In this document: piece by piece, positions 1 to 7,940 of the stretch | How the letters are laid out: each line of letters opens with the position of its first letter | Position numbering within the stretch: the stretch's first letter is position 1 | Assembly: GCA_963797335.1 (NCBI GenBank) | Contig: CAWCOU010000007.1 | Location: forward strand, 226,449-290,448 | Direction: 5' to 3' | DNA: 64,000 nucleotides | Origin: CAWCOU01 sp963797335 | Lineage (GTDB): Bacteria; Pseudomonadota; Gammaproteobacteria; JAURND01 | Position numbers and translations under genes: made by a program | Notes under the pieces: model-generated | Databases searched by the model: none | Told to the model about the DNA's origin: nothing | Seen by the model: only the letters and a program-made list of their open reading frames with translations

Positions 1-134
1 AAGGTTCGGGCCTGACTTTGTTTCAACAAAAACGTGCGATTGAACACACTCAAATCGAGCATACGACCAATTAGGCCCACCATAACGACCAACAAGACGG
101 CCACGAGGCTAAAAAATCTCCACGAATAATGCAT
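1..134 (-). CDS. ftsI: FtsI (PBP3), N-terminal fragment, cut by window start
   Basis: This is the first 44 codons of the septal peptidoglycan transpeptidase. The reading frame starts with ATG at 134 and runs off the left edge. The visible part has a short cytoplasmic start, one membrane-spanning segment (about residues 8-22) and then the typical FtsI stretch RMLDLSVFNRTFLLKQ, which in the family follows the membrane anchor. It starts 8 bases after the ftsL stop, as usual in the mraZ-rsmH-ftsL-ftsI order. Catalytic motifs lie outside the window. Confidence 0.85.
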   Translation of the reverse strand, partial: MHYSWRFFSLVAVLLVVMVGLIGRMLDLSVFNRTFLLKQSQART

Positions 135-142
135 AAATACCG

Positions 143-574
143 TTAGTCTCGCGAGGCCAGTATAGGGGTAGGGCTAGTGGAGATCATGACAATCTGTTTG
201 ATGTTTGGATTTTGCATTCCTAATCGACCTTGGGCAAGGGCTTGGATGCGCTCTTGAGTAGACCAGGTGGTTTCTTCCAACAGTAATTTACCCCAATCCA
301 CGCGTAGTTGATTCTGCGCGCTTTGTGCGGTTTGCAATTCGATATTCAATTGACGATTCAGATCGGCGACATAAATAATGGCCAAACCGGTGATGAGTAC
401 CAAAATGCCCAATAGCAAGGTGCCAAAGCTGGGTTTACTCAATGCCGTACTGGTGGCATACACCGTATTGCGTTCAGCGACAATCGCAGGCTGCGCAGAT
501 TCCGCGCGTTGGGAAAATCGGCGCTCAAAAGCAGCGTCGTCTTTAGGTAAAAATTCATGACTGACCAAGTTCAT
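143..574 (-). CDS. ftsL: Cell division protein FtsL
   Basis: Small bitopic membrane protein of the divisome that pairs with FtsB and FtsQ at the septum. The 143 residues show a hydrophilic N-terminus of about 50 residues, one transmembrane helix (about 50-69, GTLLLGILVLITGLAIIYVA) and a heptad-rich periplasmic region with the typical W-x-K-L-L-L-E-E-x-T-W pattern. It is somewhat longer than the usual 100-120 residues because of the N-terminal part. The start ATG overlaps the rsmH stop by one base, so the two are probably translationally coupled. The call rests on position and topology, since FtsL sequences diverge strongly. Confidence 0.85.
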   Translation of the reverse strand: MNLVSHEFLPKDDAAFERRFSQRAESAQPAIVAERNTVYATSTALSKPSFGTLLLGILVLITGLAIIYVADLNRQLNIELQTAQSAQNQLRVDWGKLLLEETTWSTQERIQALAQGRLGMQNPNIKQIVMISTSPTPILASRD

Positions 575-1500
575 TACTGTTTCTCCATGACACGTAAAGT
601 AGCGCTGCGGGCGCGAACGTTTTCAGAAATTTCCTGTTCGCTCGGCCGTATAGCGCCGCCAATGTTGCGGATACGAATACTGAGTGTGACTTCGGCATGC
701 GTCAGCGGTAATCCGGGCGGGAGTGCGCTGCTGTTATGCGTTGCGACAAATTTTTTGACGATGCGGTCTTCCAGTGAATGAAAGGTGATGACGACTAATC
801 GCCCGCCCGTTTTTAATACCGTTAGAGCTTGTTCAAGTACGGTTTGTAATTCCGTTAATTCCGAATTAATGAAGATACGGATGGCTTGAAAAGTACGGGT
901 GGCAGGGTGTTTATGAGGCTCCCAACGGGGGTGCGCTTTGGCAACGATGTCTGCTAATTGCCCGGTGCGGGTAATGGGCGTTTGTTGGCGTGAAAAGACA
1001 ATGGCTTTAGCAATTCGAGCCGCAAAACGTTCCTCGCCGAACTCTTTAAGTACGTGCGTTATTTCAGCAATAGGTGCCGAATTAACCCAATCTTTCGCAC
1101 TGATGGGCTGTGCTTTATCCATGCGCATATCCAGGGGTCCATCCCGTAAAAAACTAAAACCGCGCATCGGGTCATCTAACTGGGGGGAAGAAACGCCTAA
1201 ATCCAGTAAGATGCCGTCAATGTTACCGACCCAGTCCCGCTGCTTGACCTGTGCCAACAAGGTAGTGAATGCGCCTTGTTGTAACGTGAAGCGTGGGTCG
1301 TGCATCCAAGGGCCTTCACTGGCCGCTTGAATGGCATCAGGGTCTTTATCAAAAGCAATTAAACGACCGTTCGGGCCCAGCTGACGCAATATCTCCGTTG
1401 CATGTCCGCCGCGACCAAAAGTGCCGTCTATGTAAATTCCGTCGGGTCGAATCGCCAGATGCTGAATGACTTCCGCTAATAGAACAGGTCGATGCTGCAT
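574..1500 (-). CDS. rsmH: 16S rRNA (cytosine1402-N4)-methyltransferase RsmH
   Basis: SAM-dependent methyltransferase that modifies C1402 in the ribosomal P site. The 308 residues match the family length. N-terminal HRPVLLAEVIQHL, the SAM-binding motif DGTFGRGGHA (about residues 25-34), the catalytic-region DLGVSSPQLDDPMRGFSF and the C-terminal FHSLEDRIVKKF are all present. It is the second gene of the mraZ operon. A short palindromic repeat separates it from mraZ. Confidence 0.96.
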   Translation of the reverse strand: MQHRPVLLAEVIQHLAIRPDGIYIDGTFGRGGHATEILRQLGPNGRLIAFDKDPDAIQAASEGPWMHDPRFTLQQGAFTTLLAQVKQRDWVGNIDGILLDLGVSSPQLDDPMRGFSFLRDGPLDMRMDKAQPISAKDWVNSAPIAEITHVLKEFGEERFAARIAKAIVFSRQQTPITRTGQLADIVAKAHPRWEPHKHPATRTFQAIRIFINSELTELQTVLEQALTVLKTGGRLVVITFHSLEDRIVKKFVATHNSSALPPGLPLTHAEVTLSIRIRNIGGAIRPSEQEISENVRARSATLRVMEKQ

Positions 1501-1534
1501 AATGTCAGTTAATCACTAGTTGAAAAACAGGTGT

Positions 1535-1560
1535 GTCATTCCCGCCTTCGCAAGAATGAC
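1535..1560. repeat. Short palindromic repeat between mraZ and rsmH
   Basis: GTCATTC and GAATGAC flank a GC-rich centre, giving a small hairpin inside the mraZ-rsmH spacer. Similar GTCATTCCCGC fragments occur near 2142 and 25742, so it belongs to a dispersed family. Its effect on operon read-through is unknown. Confidence 0.5.
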
Positions 1561-1574
1561 AACGTCTTTCATGT

Positions 1575-2030
1575 TTACAGGGATAGCGATTGTAGTTCTG
1601 GGGGTAAGCTTTCTTCTTCTGATTCTTCGCTTAACCAGTGATTACGTCCCGCTTGCCAATCGGCCTCACTCCAAATTTCAAATTTCTTACCTTGCCCGAT
1701 AAGCATGACTTGCTTATCCAGGTGTGCGTATTCGCGCAGCAACGGCGGCAACAACAGACGATGGTTATTATCTAATTCTATTTCTGTTGCATGACCGATC
1801 AATAATCGTTGGATACGTCGCGATGCTTTATGAAAACTGGGCAGTGCCTCGATTTTTTCTTCTATTAATTCCCATTCAGGTAATGGATAGAGCAATAAAC
1901 ACGCTTCTTGGGTGTCAATGGTAAGTATCATGTGGCCTTCGGCCAGTGTTTGCAGGCGAGCTAAATACCGGGCTGGCATCGCCATTCTGCCCTTGGCATC
2001 GAGGTTGACCATGTTAATTCCGCGAAACAC
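1575..2030 (-). CDS. mraZ: Transcriptional regulator / division protein MraZ
   Basis: AbrB-fold DNA-binding protein that controls its own division and cell wall operon. The GTG at 2030 is chosen as start because it gives the family N-terminus (M)FRGINMVNLDAKGRMAMP. The ATG further upstream at 2069 lies inside the -10 box of the promoter, so it cannot be translated from that transcript. The 151 residues carry two MraZ domains, the second with DNNHRLLLPPLLREYA. The DNA just upstream holds MraZ-type GTGGG boxes, consistent with autoregulation. Confidence 0.93.
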   Translation of the reverse strand: MFRGINMVNLDAKGRMAMPARYLARLQTLAEGHMILTIDTQEACLLLYPLPEWELIEEKIEALPSFHKASRRIQRLLIGHATEIELDNNHRLLLPPLLREYAHLDKQVMLIGQGKKFEIWSEADWQAGRNHWLSEESEEESLPPELQSLSL

Positions 2031-2032
2031 TT

Positions 2033-2067
2033 CCCACTTTCTCCCACTGAAACCCACTTTATACCAC
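2033..2067 (-). promoter_or_regulatory. MraZ operator: GTGGG direct repeats
   Basis: On the minus strand GTGGG occurs at 2053-2057, 2043-2047 and 2033-2037, exactly 10 bases apart, with a degenerate fourth copy (GTGGT) at 2063-2067. MraZ is known to bind TGGG direct repeats at 10-base spacing upstream of its own gene. Here the boxes fill the space from the predicted transcription start to the GTG start codon. Confidence 0.85.
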
Positions 2068-2096
2068 ATTATGGCACTAAATTAGTAAAAATGCAA
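2068..2096 (-). promoter_or_regulatory. Sigma70-type promoter of the mraZ operon
   Basis: TTGCAT (2091-2096) and CATAAT (2068-2073) are separated by 17 bases. Transcription would start near 2061, immediately before the MraZ boxes and about 30 bases before the mraZ start codon. Confidence 0.7.
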
Positions 2097-2429
2097 AGCC
2101 TTGGGAGAATTAGTGCTATAAAAGCTTCTTTATAAAAGTCCGTCATTCCCGCGTCGATCCTTCTCCAACTTGCGACCAACGGAAGTCCCTGTGGGATGGG
2201 AGAAGGAGTTTGAAAAGAGGGGGAAGCATTTTTTGTAAAAAAGTATCGATTCTTCAATAATCCCTGTTATTATTACGCCCCAGGGAGATTCATGATGAAT
2301 ACAAGGAATGATCCACCATTCTTGCACAGGTATGTGCCACACAATCCCACCGCCTGGGTAAGGACAACGGAAGCCTGTTTCAGCAGATCTCATCCTCCTC
2401 TTTCACCGTTCTTACATGGAGAAAACACA

Positions 2430-2978
2430 ATGGACACCGCCTTAAAAACCAACAAACCCTGGGGCTGGGTTTTAACTTTCGGCATTATTCTTATTATCTT
2501 AGGTTTAATTGCCATCAGCGTAGCCGCCATTACGACGATCATTTCCGTGATTTTAGTCGGTGTTTTATTGCTAATCGCCGGAGTTGCCACCATTATTGAC
2601 GCTTTTCAGACCTGGCATAGCCGCGCCGGGTATTTAATTTTGCACTTGGTTATGGGCCTTTTGTATATAGCGGCTGGTATTGCTTTATTGCGCGACCCAT
2701 TAATTGGTGCAGTAACCATGACCCTATTATTGGCAATTTTTTACGTTATTTTGGGCATATTTCGCATTATCACCTCCCTGGTTTTCCGTGTCACTGCTTA
2801 CTGGGGTTGGCGCTTATTTAGCGGTATCGTCACTTTATTGCTCGGTATTTTCATTCTCAGCCAATGGCCGGCCTATAGCTTATTCGTCATTGGGTTGATT
2901 GTCGGTATAGAACTTTTATTCAATGGCTTTACTTATCTGTTACTAGCCATTGGCAATCGAACCAACAAGCTGGCCTAA
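2430..2978 (+). CDS. HdeD-family (DUF308) membrane protein
   Basis: Small integral inner-membrane protein of 182 residues with about six hydrophobic helices arranged as repeated hairpins, matching the HdeD/DUF308 family. HdeD is linked to acid resistance in E. coli, but the family as a whole is poorly understood. The ATG at 2430 follows a GGAG ribosome site at 2417. An in-frame upstream extension to 2292 has low complexity and no membrane features, so it was not used. It stands alone. Confidence 0.8.
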   Translation: MDTALKTNKPWGWVLTFGIILIILGLIAISVAAITTIISVILVGVLLLIAGVATIIDAFQTWHSRAGYLILHLVMGLLYIAAGIALLRDPLIGAVTMTLLLAIFYVILGIFRIITSLVFRVTAYWGWRLFSGIVTLLLGIFILSQWPAYSLFVIGLIVGIELLFNGFTYLLLAIGNRTNKLA

Positions 2979-3064
2979 GCTTAGCCCCTTGCAGCGTGGG
3001 CGAGCCGCCTGCGCTCCCAGGGTTTCCTTCCGTAACTCCCTATCACCACAGCGCAACACTTTCT

Positions 3065-3116
3065 GTAGGTACAAAAACGTCGTCCCGCGGCTTGTCCGCG
3101 GGACGACGTACCTACA
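3065..3116. repeat. REP-like perfect hairpin (GTCGTCCCGCGG)
   Basis: GTAGGTAC and CGTCGTCCCGCGG pair with CCGCGGGACGACG and TACCTAC around a five-base loop. This gives a long GC-rich hairpin between the HdeD-like gene and the next promoter. A fragment with GCGGGACGACGT reappears at about 21980. It may end transcription, but there is no strong T tract. Confidence 0.65.
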
Positions 3117-3142
3117 AGCTCAATGCTTAAATTCCATAAATT

Positions 3143-3174
3143 TTAATATGTTCTTAACAATGTCCGGGTATAAT
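3143..3174 (+). promoter_or_regulatory. PmrA-type box and -10 of the 612-aa protein
   Basis: TTAA at 3143-3146 and TTAA at 3154-3157 are seven bases apart. After 11 more bases comes a perfect TATAAT (3169-3174). This is the layout of PmrA-dependent promoters known from Dot/Icm genes and effectors in Legionella and Coxiella. The same geometry recurs before icmV at 42786. Confidence 0.7.
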
Positions 3175-3223
3175 TAATGAAGAAAGAGTATTTGTATCAA
3201 TCCCAGAAATAACAGAGAAACAT

Positions 3224-5062
3224 ATGAGTTTTGAGCAGCAAGCGATTCGCACAGTGACAACCACAGTGAAGTTAGGTTCCGATATAGTTTTAGGAGTACA
3301 GCAAGGAGAACCATTAGACAGGGTGACTGGACTAAAATTAAGCGAAATTCCAATAGCTAATATGGCCGTACCCACCGATAGAGATAGTGATCAAGTCGGT
3401 CGTTACAGTGAAAAAAAGGCGGAGCATGACACGCTGACAAGTAATGCCAAGCTACTGCATCGAAGCATCGATCTCAATCTGGATGGCATCGAATTAACGG
3501 TTGAAGATCGCGTCAGATTAGACGAAGCTGTCAAACAAGTACATTTGCTCTTATTGAAAGACCCACAATTACTAGAAAAATACAAAGAAGCTTGCGCAAC
3601 TTTGCAAGACTATACCGATGGTAGTAATTCATTCCTTATTGGTCAGACGCTGTCAATGGCACAGCTTATGATTTCGCTAACCGCGGCTGCTGCCGTGTTT
3701 CCACCAGTCACATTAGGGCTTGCCGTGACCGGTGCCAGCGGTTTGATTTCTTACACCGGTGAAAAAATTGCCGCCTACCGGGAAGAAAAGCAACGGGGAG
3801 GCTTAGATAGCCTAAAAGCGGAAATAGGGCAAGCAGTTAGCACAGTAGCAGATATCTATCTGGATATCGTTGCCAAACGTTTCCCTGAGAATCAAGCCTA
3901 CATTAACAAAGTCAAAGGAGTGATGGGTACACATTCGGTGGCAACTGCCAGAGACGTAGTTGCGGATTTACAGTTCCTTAACCATTACTTGAGAAATCCC
4001 GAAAACGCCAGCGCTCAGGAAGCGATTATCAATAGAGCGGCTTTTTTAGAAAAAGAATTATTGGCCAAAGAGAGAAAAATGCTACAACAAAGCGACAGGG
4101 TAGAGGCGCTGGCTAGAAAAATGGAAGAGTGTCGACCAGTGGATGGGGAAATTGTCAATAACTGGAAAAAGAGAGAAGAGCACGAAAAACTTTCCACATT
4201 CCATAAAACGGCTGTAAAAAAGCTGGCCGTGTATACAGAAACCTATAAAGCGTGGCGAGAAGAGTTCAAAACCTACCAACCCCATTTAGAGAATGTTTTA
4301 ACTAAACAGTTAATCGCAAGTCGTGAATTATTAAAGTCCCCCGAATTATCGGAAAAACAGCGACTATTCACCACCAATAAAGTGCAACGATTGGAAAGGT
4401 CTTTACTGAAACATCGGGAGAAACTAGAGGAAATGAGCCGAGAAGCCAAGCGCTTAGCAGCGGAGGAGGAACGAAAATCCAGAGTCCGCGTTCGAAAACT
4501 GAGACCGGCTCCTATTTCTACTCAGCCATTAGCATTAACCTCGTTACCCAAAGTGCCGGTATTGCAAAGATCGGGTTCGGTCCATATGCATGGCAGTATT
4601 AATACCACTGCTCACCCCTCCCCAGACTCATCTACTGGTGTGCTAAATACTCCGGTATCAGGACGCACAGGATTAAGCTCAGGGATATTATCGACTCGCT
4701 CAAGCGTTGTTTCTGATGAGCAGAGATCTGCTAGCAGCCGAGAATTGCTATCCCCGGATTTGTCCGAGAAGGATTTTTTAACGCCCAAATCAGGCATGCG
4801 TAAAGTAAGATCATTGGAGCGCCTAACTCTCTCTTCTCCCGAGTCTTTATCAGCCTCGCCGCAGCCTACTCCTTCACCAGTCCAGACTACGCCGCTGAGT
4901 GCTTGCTCGGCCGGATTTTTCCGCCGTAATGCAAAGGTACAGCCCATGCTGGCATCAATTTCGGAAGAGGGTCTACAAAAACAAAGTTCGGTGGATTCAG
5001 AGCCAGAGCAGCCCAAGGCTAAAACTAAGAAACGGGTAGTTTCACTTGGAATGACTTCTTAA
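3224..5062 (+). CDS. Coiled-coil protein, candidate Dot/Icm effector
   Basis: I do not recognise a named family for this 612-residue protein. Residues 1-130 are charged and helical. Residues 138-178 hold a hydrophobic stretch that could insert into a membrane. Residues 265-420 are strongly helical and rich in Lys/Glu (likely coiled coil). From 425 on it is Ser/Pro/Thr-rich and looks disordered. Residues 365-396 are echoed by residues 504-537 (SRELL, LSEK, then RLERS or SLERL). There is no signal peptide. The polar C-terminus with Glu at 581, 582, 593 and 595 fits the loose Dot/Icm secretion signal. A PmrA-type promoter lies upstream. Effector status is inferred from promoter, architecture and the Dot/Icm genes in the same window. 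Confidence 0.6.
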   Translation: MSFEQQAIRTVTTTVKLGSDIVLGVQQGEPLDRVTGLKLSEIPIANMAVPTDRDSDQVGRYSEKKAEHDTLTSNAKLLHRSIDLNLDGIELTVEDRVRLDEAVKQVHLLLLKDPQLLEKYKEACATLQDYTDGSNSFLIGQTLSMAQLMISLTAAAAVFPPVTLGLAVTGASGLISYTGEKIAAYREEKQRGGLDSLKAEIGQAVSTVADIYLDIVAKRFPENQAYINKVKGVMGTHSVATARDVVADLQFLNHYLRNPENASAQEAIINRAAFLEKELLAKERKMLQQSDRVEALARKMEECRPVDGEIVNNWKKREEHEKLSTFHKTAVKKLAVYTETYKAWREEFKTYQPHLENVLTKQLIASRELLKSPELSEKQRLFTTNKVQRLERSLLKHREKLEEMSREAKRLAAEEERKSRVRVRKLRPAPISTQPLALTSLPKVPVLQRSGSVHMHGSINTTAHPSPDSSTGVLNTPVSGRTGLSSGILSTRSSVVSDEQRSASSRELLSPDLSEKDFLTPKSGMRKVRSLERLTLSSPESLSASPQPTPSPVQTTPLSACSAGFFRRNAKVQPMLASISEEGLQKQSSVDSEPEQPKAKTKKRVVSLGMTS

Positions 5063-5070
5063 GCTAAACA

Positions 5071-5133
5071 ACCCCTTCTCCCCAATAAATTCCTTCTCCC
5101 CTTGTGGGAGAAGGAATTTATTGGGGAAGGGAA
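5071..5133. repeat. Long hairpin of the CCTTCTCCC repeat family
   Basis: A near-perfect inverted repeat of about 28 bases per arm (CCTTCTCCC and GGGAGAAGG at the tip) sits 10 bases after the stop of the 612-aa gene. It is one of at least five members of this family in the window and may act as a terminator or mRNA-stabilising hairpin. Confidence 0.7.
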
Positions 5134-5145
5134 GTATATTTATTC

Positions 5146-5481
5146 TTATTCCGGTGTGGGTGCTGCTACCAACGGGGTTACGCCGCCTTGAGCCTTACAC
5201 TCTTCGGATGTCATGTATGTCCCACCTTTGCCTCGGCACGAATTTTGACCCTTGCACGAATTGACCATTTGGCAAGTAGTGGTCATTAGCTTGCAGGAAC
5301 TATGGCCCTTACAAGAATTGACGCCATAGCATAATATTTGATTATTATACACAGGGTTGACCTGGACAATAGGCGTGCTACCATCCATAACGGCTTGAGG
5401 GCTGGTATTGGCGCAGCCTTTGATGGTTAGCGCCAGGGAGCTTGCTAAGGCTGCTCCTAATAATTTTCTGCGAATATCCAT
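5146..5481 (-). CDS. Secreted cysteine-rich peptide, bufferin (BufA2)-like
   Basis: A 111-residue protein with a signal peptide (MDIRRKLLGAALASSLALTI) and a Cys-rich core: CYGVNSCKGHSSC, then TTTCQMVNSCKGQNSCRGKG and EECKAQGG. The repeated NSCKGxxSC pattern is that of the periplasmic bufferin-type metallophore family (BufA2), which are modified peptides that bind copper or other metals. The usual partner genes (BufB, a DUF692/MNIO-type modifying enzyme, and BufC) are not next to it, so modification cannot be inferred. The ATG at 5481 is preferred because a GGAG lies 9 bases upstream; an in-frame ATG at 5496 is also possible. Confidence 0.6.
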   Translation of the reverse strand: MDIRRKLLGAALASSLALTIKGCANTSPQAVMDGSTPIVQVNPVYNNQILCYGVNSCKGHSSCKLMTTTCQMVNSCKGQNSCRGKGGTYMTSEECKAQGGVTPLVAAPTPE

Positions 5482-5591
5482 TCGACTCATCTCCATAAAA
5501 GTAAAGTAAACATACTTTAAGAATAGCTATGAAAACGGCGTTTACCAGCCTATAGAATGGATCGATATTCGCTTTACCTATTGTGAGATGT

Positions 5592-7343
5592 ATGCAAACC
5601 ACACTTGACACATTGACTCAATTATTTTTCCAGGCAGCGGTTGCTGCATTCCCCGATGCGGCTATCTCGCCGGCCATGTTGGTCATCACGCCCAGTACTC
5701 AAGATAAATTTGGCCACTATCAATGCAATAGCGCGATGAAGCTGGCAGCACTGTTGCAAAAAAATCCCCGCGAAATTGCCCAGAGCTTAATATCTCAACT
5801 ACCGAATCAGTCGTCAGGTGCAATGGCACGCTATGAGATCGCTGGTCCAGGCTTTATTAACATCACCCTCACGGATGATTATTTGGCAAAACGTATACAG
5901 CATATGCTGAATGACCCTTGGTTGGGGGTGGATAGGGCCAAAGATCACCCGAAATTGATCATTGATTTTTCCAGCCCCAACACGGCCAAAGAGATGCACG
6001 TGGGGCATTTGCGTTCAACCATCATTGGTGATTGCCTAGCGCGCTTATTTGAATTTTTAGATTATGATGTCCTGCGTCTCAATCATATTGGTGATTGGGG
6101 TACTTCATTCGGTATGTTGGTGGCTTATCTTAAAGAACAGCAGGTGGCTATTCAGCCCGAAAATAAAGAGGTTAATCTCACGCAATTGGTGCAGTGGTAC
6201 CGTCAATCCAAGCGTCGTTTCGACGAAGATCCCGAATTTAAACGTCAAGCCCAACAGGAGGTTATCGCTATCCAACGAGGGGATGAGGAGTCTTTACGGC
6301 TTTGGCAACTGATTTGCGATATCTCTCGACGGGCTTATCAGGAGATTTATGATCTACTGGATGTGCGTATTATTGAAAGAGGCGAGTCGTTCTATAACCC
6401 TTTTTTAGCGGAGGTCGTTGCTGATTTGATGGCTAAAAATTTGGTGACAATCTCGGATGGCGCCAAATGCATTTTTTTGCCCGGCTTCACTAATCGCGAC
6501 GGGGAGCTACTGCCGTTAATCATTGAAAAATCCGATGGCGGTTACAATTACGCAACCACCGACTTAGCCGCCATTCGTCACCGAGTGATCAACGAGCAGG
6601 CGACTCGCATCATTTACCTCACCGACGCTGGCCAGGCTCAACATTTTCAAATGGTGTTTCAAACCGCTATTAATGCCGGCTACCTAGATCCCGAACGAGT
6701 CACCGTTAATCACGTCACGTTTGGTTTGGTTCTGGGTCCTGATGGTAAAAAATTTCGCACCCGCGCCGGTGACACAGAACGTTTAATTGATCTGTTGACA
6801 GCAGCTATTACCCATGCCCGCGCCATTTTAAAAGAACGCAGCCCCGATTTGACGGAAACCGAATTGAATCAAACGGCAGAAATTCTGGGCATCAATGCGA
6901 TTAAATATGCGGATTTAGCCGGCAATCGCACCGGGGATTATGTGTTCAGCTACGAGCGGATGTTACGTTTTGAAGGAAATACGGCTTTATTTTTATTATA
7001 TGCCTATGTGCGGGTGAATGGCATTAAACGGAAAATGAAAGCGGACATTGACGCCTTGCAGCAACATGCCGTCATACAGCTTAAACATCCGACGGAAATC
7101 GCGTTGGCCGTGCACATTGATCAATTTGGTGAAGTGTTGATGCAAATGTCGATTGATCTTTATCCCCATAGGCTAACCGAGTATTTATATCATTTGGCTG
7201 AACGCTTCCATGCCTTCTTCCGAGACTGTCGAGTGGAAGGCGACCCAGCATGGGAATCCAGGCTACTGCTCTGTGAAGTAGTCGCCCGAGTGATGCGTCA
7301 GGGCTTAGGAATTCTAGGCTTAAAGATGCTGGAGAAATTATAG
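5592..7343 (+). CDS. argS: Arginyl-tRNA synthetase
   Basis: Class I synthetase that charges tRNA-Arg. The 583 residues match the family length. The HIGH-type motif is HVGH in KEMHVGHLRSTIIGD and the KMSKS region is the usual lysine-poor ArgS form (GPDGKKFRTRAGDT). The N-terminal tRNA-contact (Add-1) domain and the C-terminal DALR anticodon domain, ending GLGILGLKMLEKL, are both visible. ATG at 5592 is used with GTGAG upstream. No partner genes are adjacent. Confidence 0.96.
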   Translation: MQTTLDTLTQLFFQAAVAAFPDAAISPAMLVITPSTQDKFGHYQCNSAMKLAALLQKNPREIAQSLISQLPNQSSGAMARYEIAGPGFINITLTDDYLAKRIQHMLNDPWLGVDRAKDHPKLIIDFSSPNTAKEMHVGHLRSTIIGDCLARLFEFLDYDVLRLNHIGDWGTSFGMLVAYLKEQQVAIQPENKEVNLTQLVQWYRQSKRRFDEDPEFKRQAQQEVIAIQRGDEESLRLWQLICDISRRAYQEIYDLLDVRIIERGESFYNPFLAEVVADLMAKNLVTISDGAKCIFLPGFTNRDGELLPLIIEKSDGGYNYATTDLAAIRHRVINEQATRIIYLTDAGQAQHFQMVFQTAINAGYLDPERVTVNHVTFGLVLGPDGKKFRTRAGDTERLIDLLTAAITHARAILKERSPDLTETELNQTAEILGINAIKYADLAGNRTGDYVFSYERMLRFEGNTALFLLYAYVRVNGIKRKMKADIDALQQHAVIQLKHPTEIALAVHIDQFGEVLMQMSIDLYPHRLTEYLYHLAERFHAFFRDCRVEGDPAWESRLLLCEVVARVMRQGLGILGLKMLEKL

Positions 7344-7766
7344 ACTTTTTAGTGAAGGCTGCGGCAATGGACTACATTTTTTCAGAAGCGGCCGTGTTAA
7401 ATTGGAAAACCTTAGGAATAGTTATTCTTAAGGGAAAAAATCATTCAGGTAGTAGCAATCATCCGAGGTGAATCTACTGCCCTGCCAGGGATTGGCAAAT
7501 GAATGATTGTAGGAGATTCTCTGTTGTTCAGAAAAATACAGATGTAATGGAAGTAGCTTTTTTAGTTACCTCCAAGTATACAATCGCACCCGTCTCAAAT
7601 CCAGTTATTGTGGACTGAGCTGAGGGGGTTAGACAGCCGAATAGCTTTGCTGGTCTTTGCGTTGAAATACTTCATTGCCGTCAGTATTTCTTTTTCCACT
7701 CTTGGGTGGGAAATGCCTATAACAAAATAGAGACATCTAAAGTTACATGTCATGGAGGACAAAAGA
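7344..7766. other. 423-bp gene-free stretch with possible structured RNA
   Basis: No coding frame is convincing. Between 7441 and 7506 a compact three-way fold is possible: TCATTCA (7441-7447) pairs with TGAATGA (7500-7506), enclosing AGTAG/CTACT (7451-7455/7474-7478) and TGCC/GGCA (7479-7482/7494-7497). At 7664-7690 GAAATACT pairs with AGTATTTC and is followed by TTTTT (7691-7695), a weak terminator-like element. It does not match 6S RNA, RNase P RNA, SRP RNA or tmRNA as far as I can tell. Confidence 0.35.
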
Positions 7767-7934
7767 ATGTCAAACGAACAATTATTTGAAATCGGTTACC
7801 GATTCCTTTCCCAAAAAAATTACCAAGCTGCCTTACCTTATTTACACAAAGCTGCTATTAAAGGCCATATGATGGCGCATCTCTGGTTAGAGAACCTATA
7901 TGTTCATGGTTACGAGGCTTCATCAGACCAATAG
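7767..7934 (+). CDS. Short Sel1/TPR-like repeat protein
   Basis: A 55-residue frame with one helical repeat pair: YRFLSQKNYQAALPYLHKAA followed by KGHMMAHLWLENLYVHGY. This resembles a Sel1-like repeat (A-x-x-x-L...A-x-x-G-x-x-x-A-x-x-x-L-G). GGAGG lies upstream of the ATG at 7767. Sel1 proteins usually hold many repeats, so this may be a remnant or a small stand-alone adaptor. Function unknown. Confidence 0.5.
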   Translation: MSNEQLFEIGYRFLSQKNYQAALPYLHKAAIKGHMMAHLWLENLYVHGYEASSDQ

Positions 7935-7940
7935 CGGCGC

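Noticed and set aside
2069..2257. 62-codon minus-strand frame upstream of mraZ
   Set aside because: It runs through the mraZ promoter and a CCTTCTCC repeat fragment and has no features of a protein.
7441..7506. Hammerhead ribozyme
   Set aside because: The three-way junction lacks the CTGATGA and GAAA core sequences of the hammerhead.
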